DNA of 64,000 bases, taken from the NCBI GenBank assembly GCA_050748485.1, contig JBOGPP010000106.1, forward strand, positions 4,034 to 68,033. The letters are read 5' to 3'. The DNA comes from TH5896 sp050748485 (GTDB lineage: Archaea; Thermoproteota; Nitrososphaeria; Nitrososphaerales; Nitrososphaeraceae). Within the stretch, counting starts at the first letter, position 1, and every line of letters begins with the position of its first letter. The position numbers and the translations under genes were made by a program. Of the stretch, positions 60,199-64,000 are shown piece after piece. Below the pieces are notes generated by a model, which saw only the letters and a program-made list of their open reading frames with translations, had not been told where the DNA came from and did not search any database.

Positions 60199-60947
60199 CT
60201 CAGTTCCTCGACTAATTTGGTTTCAAAGTCTTCAATGGGAACTTTCATTTCACTGTCAGTCTTTATGACTCCTTGCTTTTTCAGTACCTCTCTTGCGAGT
60301 AACCAGTACACTGTCGCCAACGCCTTACGGCCTCTGTTATTGGCAGGGATAACTACGTCAACCTTCGATGTCACATTGTCGCTGTTGCAGATAGCAATTA
60401 CAGGGACTCCTGCTCTAGTTGCTTCCAGTACCGCCTGCTGATCTGCCTGAGGGTCTGTTACTATGACTATCTGTGGCTCCATGTATTTGGGCAGTGCTGG
60501 ATTAGTGAAAGTGCCCGGCATGAATCTACCTAAGATGTATTTTGCATTAGTAAGGTTGCAAAATTTTTCAACAGGTGTTTTTCCGTACTCTCTTGCAGAA
60601 GTAACGGCTACTTTGGAAATATCTGCTCGGCTTATGAACTTGGCAGCGATGTCAATGCGTGAGAGAGTCTTGCTAATATCGAGAATGTACAAGCCCTCTG
60701 GGTTAGCTCTAATTATAAAGGGCACCATAAATTTTGTTTTCACAGGTGTCCCAACCCTAATACCCGTTGAGAGTATCATTTTTTCAAGGTTATCTTGTTC
60801 GGGAACATAATTTGCCTCTGAGGCTGAAGAGCTCTCAGAAGCCGATGACTCAACACTTGTTTCGGAATCCTTCAAGGATCCTGTATTCTCCGCAGCGTTC
60901 AAATCGTCTGATAAAGCAAGATTATCACTTTCGTTGTCACTGGACAT
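60195..60947 (-). CDS. rps2: 30S ribosomal protein S2
   Basis: Component of the small ribosomal subunit. Recognisable features are GTPVKTKFMVPFIIRANPEGLYILDISKT, FISRADISKVAVTSAREYGKTPVEKF, NAKYILGRFMPGTFTNPALP, EPQIVIVTDPQADQQAVLEATRAGVPVIAICNSDNV and NNRGRKALATVYWLLAREVL. The first 45 residues are an acidic, Ser/Glu-rich extension (SDNESDNLALSDDLNAAEN) that is not part of the core. The gene is one base from the enolase stop. Confidence 0.96.
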   Translation of the reverse strand: MSSDNESDNLALSDDLNAAENTGSLKDSETSVESSASESSSASEANYVPEQDNLEKMILSTGIRVGTPVKTKFMVPFIIRANPEGLYILDISKTLSRIDIAAKFISRADISKVAVTSAREYGKTPVEKFCNLTNAKYILGRFMPGTFTNPALPKYMEPQIVIVTDPQADQQAVLEATRAGVPVIAICNSDNVTSKVDVVIPANNRGRKALATVYWLLAREVLKKQGVIKTDSEMKVPIEDFETKLVEELS

Positions 60948-60948
60948 T

Positions 60949-62196
60949 TTAGGTTGAGCAGATTTCAGCCATGCCTTCTATTAAACCATACTCCCTAATC
61001 CTTACCAATTCATTTAACTTTGCGAGTCTTTCACCACCCAATATTCCGGTTTTTATCATCTTAGATCCAGTAGCTATTGAGATATGTGCAATATGGGAAT
61101 CGGTAGACTCCCCTGATCTGTGAGAGGTGATAATTCCCACTCCCTCGCTTCTACAACCATTTGCGAATTGAAGCGCATCGTGCAGTGACCCGGCCTGATT
61201 TACTTTAAGTATAGCTCCAGAACACGCTCTATGCTTGGAAGCTATCGCCAACCTCGAGACGTTGGTAACAAGCATGTCATCTCCAGTGATATAACATCCA
61301 GAATTTGCTCTGGTAAGCAACGACATTCCTGGAAAATCCTCCTCATTGACCGGATCTTCGGCGTATATAAGTTTGTAACTTTTAATTAGACCATTAACAT
61401 AATCAATCTGTTCTTCAGAATTAAGAGCCTTTCCTTTCCTACTATAATTGTATTTCTTAGCTTTTTTATCCCACAGGGATGAACTAGCAAAGTCGATACC
61501 CATTGCTACATTCTGGCCCAAATTGAATCCGGCATTCTCGATGGCTTTTTCCGTAATTTGTAATGCTTCGTCATTGGTCACATTGGGCGCCCATGCTCCT
61601 TCATCGCCTCTACCATATGTAAATTTGCCATCGTATATTTCGATAACATTTCTAACTTCTTTATGTATCTTGAAATTCGTTCTTAATGCTTCTCCAATAT
61701 TACTAGCGCCAATTGGGAGAATCAATATTTCTTGAATGTCGGGTGTCCCAGGTCCAGCATGAGCTCCCCCACCAAGCACGTTTCCTAATGGAAAAGGAAA
61801 CTTGTATGGGCCATTTTTGTTCAACAGTTTGAACAACGGAATTTGCGCAGCCTTTGCAGCTGAATCGACCGAAGCAATGCTCAAGGCATATGCGACAGAT
61901 CCTCCTAATTTAGAGTAATTATGGGTTGGATCAATATCCTTCATGATACCCTGTAATTCGGCCGGATCGTCTGCACTAATCCCCACAAACCTAGATTTAT
62001 TTTTCTCAAAAAACTCGATAGCGCGTTCTGGGGAATTCATGGGAAATGATTTGCATTCCAGCGTCCCAACGCTCGCGCCTGATGGAGCCGCCGCTCTACC
62101 AAGGTGCTTGCCATCAGTGACAACATCTATTTCAATGGTTTCAGTCCCACGACTGTTAAAGATTATACGCGAATTAAGGTCAGTTATACTAGCCAT
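60949..62196 (-). CDS. eno: Enolase
   Basis: Interconverts 2-phosphoglycerate and phosphoenolpyruvate in glycolysis and gluconeogenesis. Marks: SITDLNSRIIFNSRGTETIEIDV, GRAAAPSGASVGTLE, VLGGGAHAGPGTPDIQEIL, YAEDPVNEEDFPG, the Lys in ILKVNQAGSLHDAL and SHRSGESTDSHIAHI. Length 415 matches archaeal enolases. It lies between rps2 and rpoN as in many archaea. Confidence 0.97.
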   Translation of the reverse strand: MASITDLNSRIIFNSRGTETIEIDVVTDGKHLGRAAAPSGASVGTLECKSFPMNSPERAIEFFEKNKSRFVGISADDPAELQGIMKDIDPTHNYSKLGGSVAYALSIASVDSAAKAAQIPLFKLLNKNGPYKFPFPLGNVLGGGAHAGPGTPDIQEILILPIGASNIGEALRTNFKIHKEVRNVIEIYDGKFTYGRGDEGAWAPNVTNDEALQITEKAIENAGFNLGQNVAMGIDFASSSLWDKKAKKYNYSRKGKALNSEEQIDYVNGLIKSYKLIYAEDPVNEEDFPGMSLLTRANSGCYITGDDMLVTNVSRLAIASKHRACSGAILKVNQAGSLHDALQFANGCRSEGVGIITSHRSGESTDSHIAHISIATGSKMIKTGILGGERLAKLNELVRIREYGLIEGMAEICST

Positions 62197-62215
62197 CGAA
62201 TAATGAAATATTTCA

Positions 62216-62452
62216 CTAATCTATTTCTGACTGAATCTCGGACATTCTTCGTCTTAAAGCTTCGTAATATGGGATCACTTGGTCAATGGTTTCAACAGTT
62301 GAGACAAATATTCTGCGACAGCAGTATCGATTTATTCCCAACGAGTCCATTATTTTTGCAGGATCTTCTCCAGATTTAGCCCTTGATACATATTCTGAAT
62401 ATTTATCCGCTACTGGAGTACCGCAAGTAAAACAACGAACAGGAACAAGCAT
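62216..62452 (-). CDS. rpoN: RNA polymerase subunit N (Rpb10-like)
   Basis: Small zinc-binding subunit of archaeal RNA polymerase. MLVPVRCFTCGTPVADKY holds the first two zinc Cys (7 and 10) and INRYCCRRIFVSTVE the CC pair (44 and 45). Length is 78, slightly longer than usual (about 65-70) through a C-terminal helix. It leads into eno with a 19-base gap and begins the long minus-strand run of core genes. Confidence 0.96.
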   Translation of the reverse strand: MLVPVRCFTCGTPVADKYSEYVSRAKSGEDPAKIMDSLGINRYCCRRIFVSTVETIDQVIPYYEALRRRMSEIQSEID

Positions 62453-62602
62453 TTACATAGTATCGTTGGCCCGATAATAAAAACCATCTGCAAATCAGGG
62501 ATAAAATCTGACCAAGTCAGAGAAAAACGGATTATCACTGTCTCTATCTGCATAACTCAAATAGTTATATTCAAATTACTCTGAACTATCGAAAATTACT
62601 GA

Positions 62603-62686
62603 GCGGGAGTCGCCCAGCTTGGTCAAAGGCGTAAGACTGAGGCTCTTATCCCTCAGGGGTTCGTGGGTTCAAATCCCATCTCCCGC
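62603..62686 (+). tRNA. tRNA-Leu (GAG)
   Basis: A type II tRNA of 84 bases. Acceptor GCGGGAG pairs with CTCCCGC; the anticodon stem TAAGA/TCTTA holds loop CTGAGGC with anticodon GAG; the long variable arm is TCCCTCAGGGGTTC; the T arm is GTGGG-TTCAAAT-CCCAT. No intron, and CCA is not encoded. It is divergent from rpoN. Confidence 0.93.
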
Positions 62687-63092
62687 ACTGTTTTCTTTGG
62701 TCCCGTTACATGTCAGTTGTGATGTCCACTCAGTTCGAAAAAAGATATTAAGAACTAGCAATTTTGCGATGTAAAAATTATTCACTTTTATGTGTTCAAG
62801 TCAGCCACGACATCTAAATTTGAAAAGAAAGAAGGAATATTGAAGTGATAAATCATATTTTGTTTGCGATTGACGCATTATCTGAAACCTTTGGGTTAAA
62901 ATAAAACAAGTCTATGGGATGGGGTCTAAATATCAAGTATTTTCCTGTAGACAAATGTTTAGCCATTCAGCAGTATGCCTGCTAGCGTCATATCATACGG
63001 CAGTAACCTGAATTTATGTTCCCTTTTCAGGCTATAGGAAGCCCTGGAATCTCATATTTAGGACCATAAAATGATCTCGGTTAGGAAATAAC
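62687..63092. other. Gene-free interval after tRNA-Leu
   Basis: About 400 bases between tRNA-Leu (plus) and the end of the peroxiredoxin gene (minus). A frame of about 25 codons ending at 62904 exists but lacks a start with support. I see no RNA-like fold and no repeat. Confidence 0.4.
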
Positions 63093-63581
63093 TTAGCAAG
63101 AATTCCCAAACTCTTTCATAACCTGATCACTATGCCCTAACGGTTTCACTCGGTGAAAAACCTTGATTATCCTTCCGTCCTTCCCAATCAAAAATGTGGA
63201 CCTATGAACGCCTAAGTACTCTTTTCCCATGTAATTTTTTGGACCATAGCTTCCGTACAGCGATGCAATCTTGTGGTCCGTGTCTGAAATCAGCTCGTAC
63301 GGAATGTTCATTCGTTGTTTGAATTCTTTGTGTGATTCAGTTTTATCAGGACTTACCCCAAGAACGGTAATCCCTCTGCTTTCAAATTTTTCATTGTCAG
63401 TCGAGAATTCTTTTGCTTCTGTTGTGCAACCGGGTGTAAAATCCTTTGGATAAAAATACAGTATTACGCATTTAGACCCTCGATAATCAGATAGATTCAT
63501 AGATTTCCCATTCGTCGTTCTGAAGCTAAATTCAGGAGCGAATTGGCCCACCTCAGGATAGTTCGATTCTGTGGATTCCAT
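63093..63581 (-). CDS. Peroxiredoxin of the Bcp/PrxQ type
   Basis: Thiol peroxidase that removes hydrogen and organic peroxides. GQFAPEFSFRTTNGKSMNLSDYRG opens the domain, FYPKDFTPGCTTEAKEFS holds the peroxidatic Cys52, and GVSPDKTESHKEFKQRMNIPYELISD follows as in Bcp. The resolving Cys five residues after the peroxidatic one (as in E. coli Bcp) is absent (Lys), but a Cys closes the protein (FGNSC). A C-terminal or intermolecular resolution is possible. Length 162. Confidence 0.94.
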   Translation of the reverse strand: MESTESNYPEVGQFAPEFSFRTTNGKSMNLSDYRGSKCVILYFYPKDFTPGCTTEAKEFSTDNEKFESRGITVLGVSPDKTESHKEFKQRMNIPYELISDTDHKIASLYGSYGPKNYMGKEYLGVHRSTFLIGKDGRIIKVFHRVKPLGHSDQVMKEFGNSC

Positions 63582-64000
63582 GTCTTGTCTAGCCTAATGA
63601 TTAAGAGGTTGGCAGTGTAGCATTTAAAGACTATGATGAACTGGTAATTATTTTCTACTATGTGTAAGTTATTCAAATTGGACCAGCTGGAAACTTCCAA
63701 TATATTTTATATTTCATACAAAGAACAGCTCATCCCTAAACTCCTGCTCATCATTAAGATGCCATTATATTTAGCTACGATGGTGAGAAAGATAAACTGC
63801 GTATTTCAGAGTTTACCTGTAGGATTGTTATCCCCGAGTAGAATCTACTCTGCTCTGTTTGATGAAATGTAGTCAGCACCTTCACAATTCAATACATAAA
63901 TGCTGATCTTCGATATAGTATAGTAATCAATGCAATAATTGCTTAATACGTATATCGTTTCTCCGGCCAGAAGGAAGAAAGTGATTAACCGAACACAAAA
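63582..64000. other. Gene-free right end
   Basis: About 420 bases to the window edge. A plus-strand frame at 63660-63872 (70 codons) has a basic, hydrophobic composition but no family resemblance and no promoter-like signal. No RNA fold or repeat is visible. Promoters of genes beyond the window may lie here. Confidence 0.35.

Noticed and set aside
63660..63872. Plus-strand frame of 70 codons near the right end
   Set aside because: No resemblance to a family, no promoter-like box, and composition typical of spurious frames.
1..64000. CRISPR arrays, insertion sequences, prophage or integrase genes
   Set aside because: No regularly spaced repeats, transposase, integrase or phage structural genes were seen, and neither tRNA gene shows a flanking direct repeat.

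Overview
The window is a piece of a thaumarchaeal (Nitrososphaeria) chromosome, most likely from a soil-type relative of Nitrososphaerales; the lineage is an inference. Direct signs of an archaeon are the two-subunit DNA primase, an Sm-like protein, RNA polymerase subunit N, archaeal-type glutamyl- and glycyl-tRNA synthetases, ribosomal protein S2 next to enolase, and the isopentenyl phosphate kinase form of the mevalonate pathway. TATA-like boxes lie 25-35 bases before many start codons, as expected for leaderless transcripts, and TTG starts are common. The sequence is moderately AT-rich by eye. Amt and PII genes, cobalamin synthesis genes, bacterial-type UvrABC and bacterial-type MetK all fit terrestrial Thaumarchaeota. 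No amo, nir or ure genes are present, so ammonia oxidation cannot be shown from this window.

Layout. 0.3-3.3 kb: two surface/secreted proteins, an ABC-2 permease, a small winged-helix-like protein and a dUTPase-like pyrophosphatase. 3.5-10 kb: Sm-like protein, metK, an SDR and the cobalamin genes cbiD, cbiG, cbiX and cbiC. 10-19.4 kb: a CBS-pair protein, an SRPBCC protein, cbiA on the opposite strand, then the uvrB-uvrA-uvrC operon on the minus strand. 19.4-20.6 kb: a 1.1-kb gene-free stretch with strong potential RNA secondary structure. 20.6-26.1 kb: a SpoT-like HD protein, electron transfer flavoprotein genes (etfB, etfA and a fixC-fixX fusion) and a thioredoxin-fold protein. 26.7-30.4 kb: amt, two PII genes and a run of small genes of unknown function, including one of about 40 codons. 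31.3-35.1 kb: nucleotide-sugar dehydrogenase, mtnA, a DUF59-PqqD fusion and a TrmB-like methyltransferase. 35.1-37.8 kb: primase operon with a zinc-finger protein. 38-43.5 kb: glyS, a flavin reductase, a radical SAM protein and a NUDIX hydrolase. 43.6-51 kb: tRNA-Ala, a MEDS-like protein, a UbiE/UbiA-like pair, a kinase-like protein, coiled-coil and cysteine-rich proteins, AMMECR1 and a glycosyltransferase. 51.1-62.5 kb: a long minus-strand run with a C39-like/TPR protein, a glutamine amidotransferase, an FAH-family protein, gltX, the isoprenoid genes (idsA, idi2, ipk, mvk), MEMO, rps2, eno and rpoN. 62.6-64 kb: tRNA-Leu and a peroxiredoxin.

How the genes work together. Mevalonate kinase, isopentenyl phosphate kinase, type 2 IPP isomerase and a polyprenyl diphosphate synthase form most of a path to archaeal lipid precursors, and are packed with translation and transcription genes. 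The cbi genes cover cobalt insertion and several ring steps of anaerobic cobalamin synthesis. EtfBA plus the FixC-FixX fusion form a complete electron-transfer module. Amt with two PII proteins makes an ammonium uptake and sensing module, and the orphan genes after it are the best candidates here for an undescribed function. Other points of interest are two intergenic segments that can fold into multi-branched RNAs (19.87 and 26.4 kb), a perfect palindrome over the amt promoter, a UvrC that lacks its usual C-terminal domain, and a C39-like protein without its catalytic cysteine.
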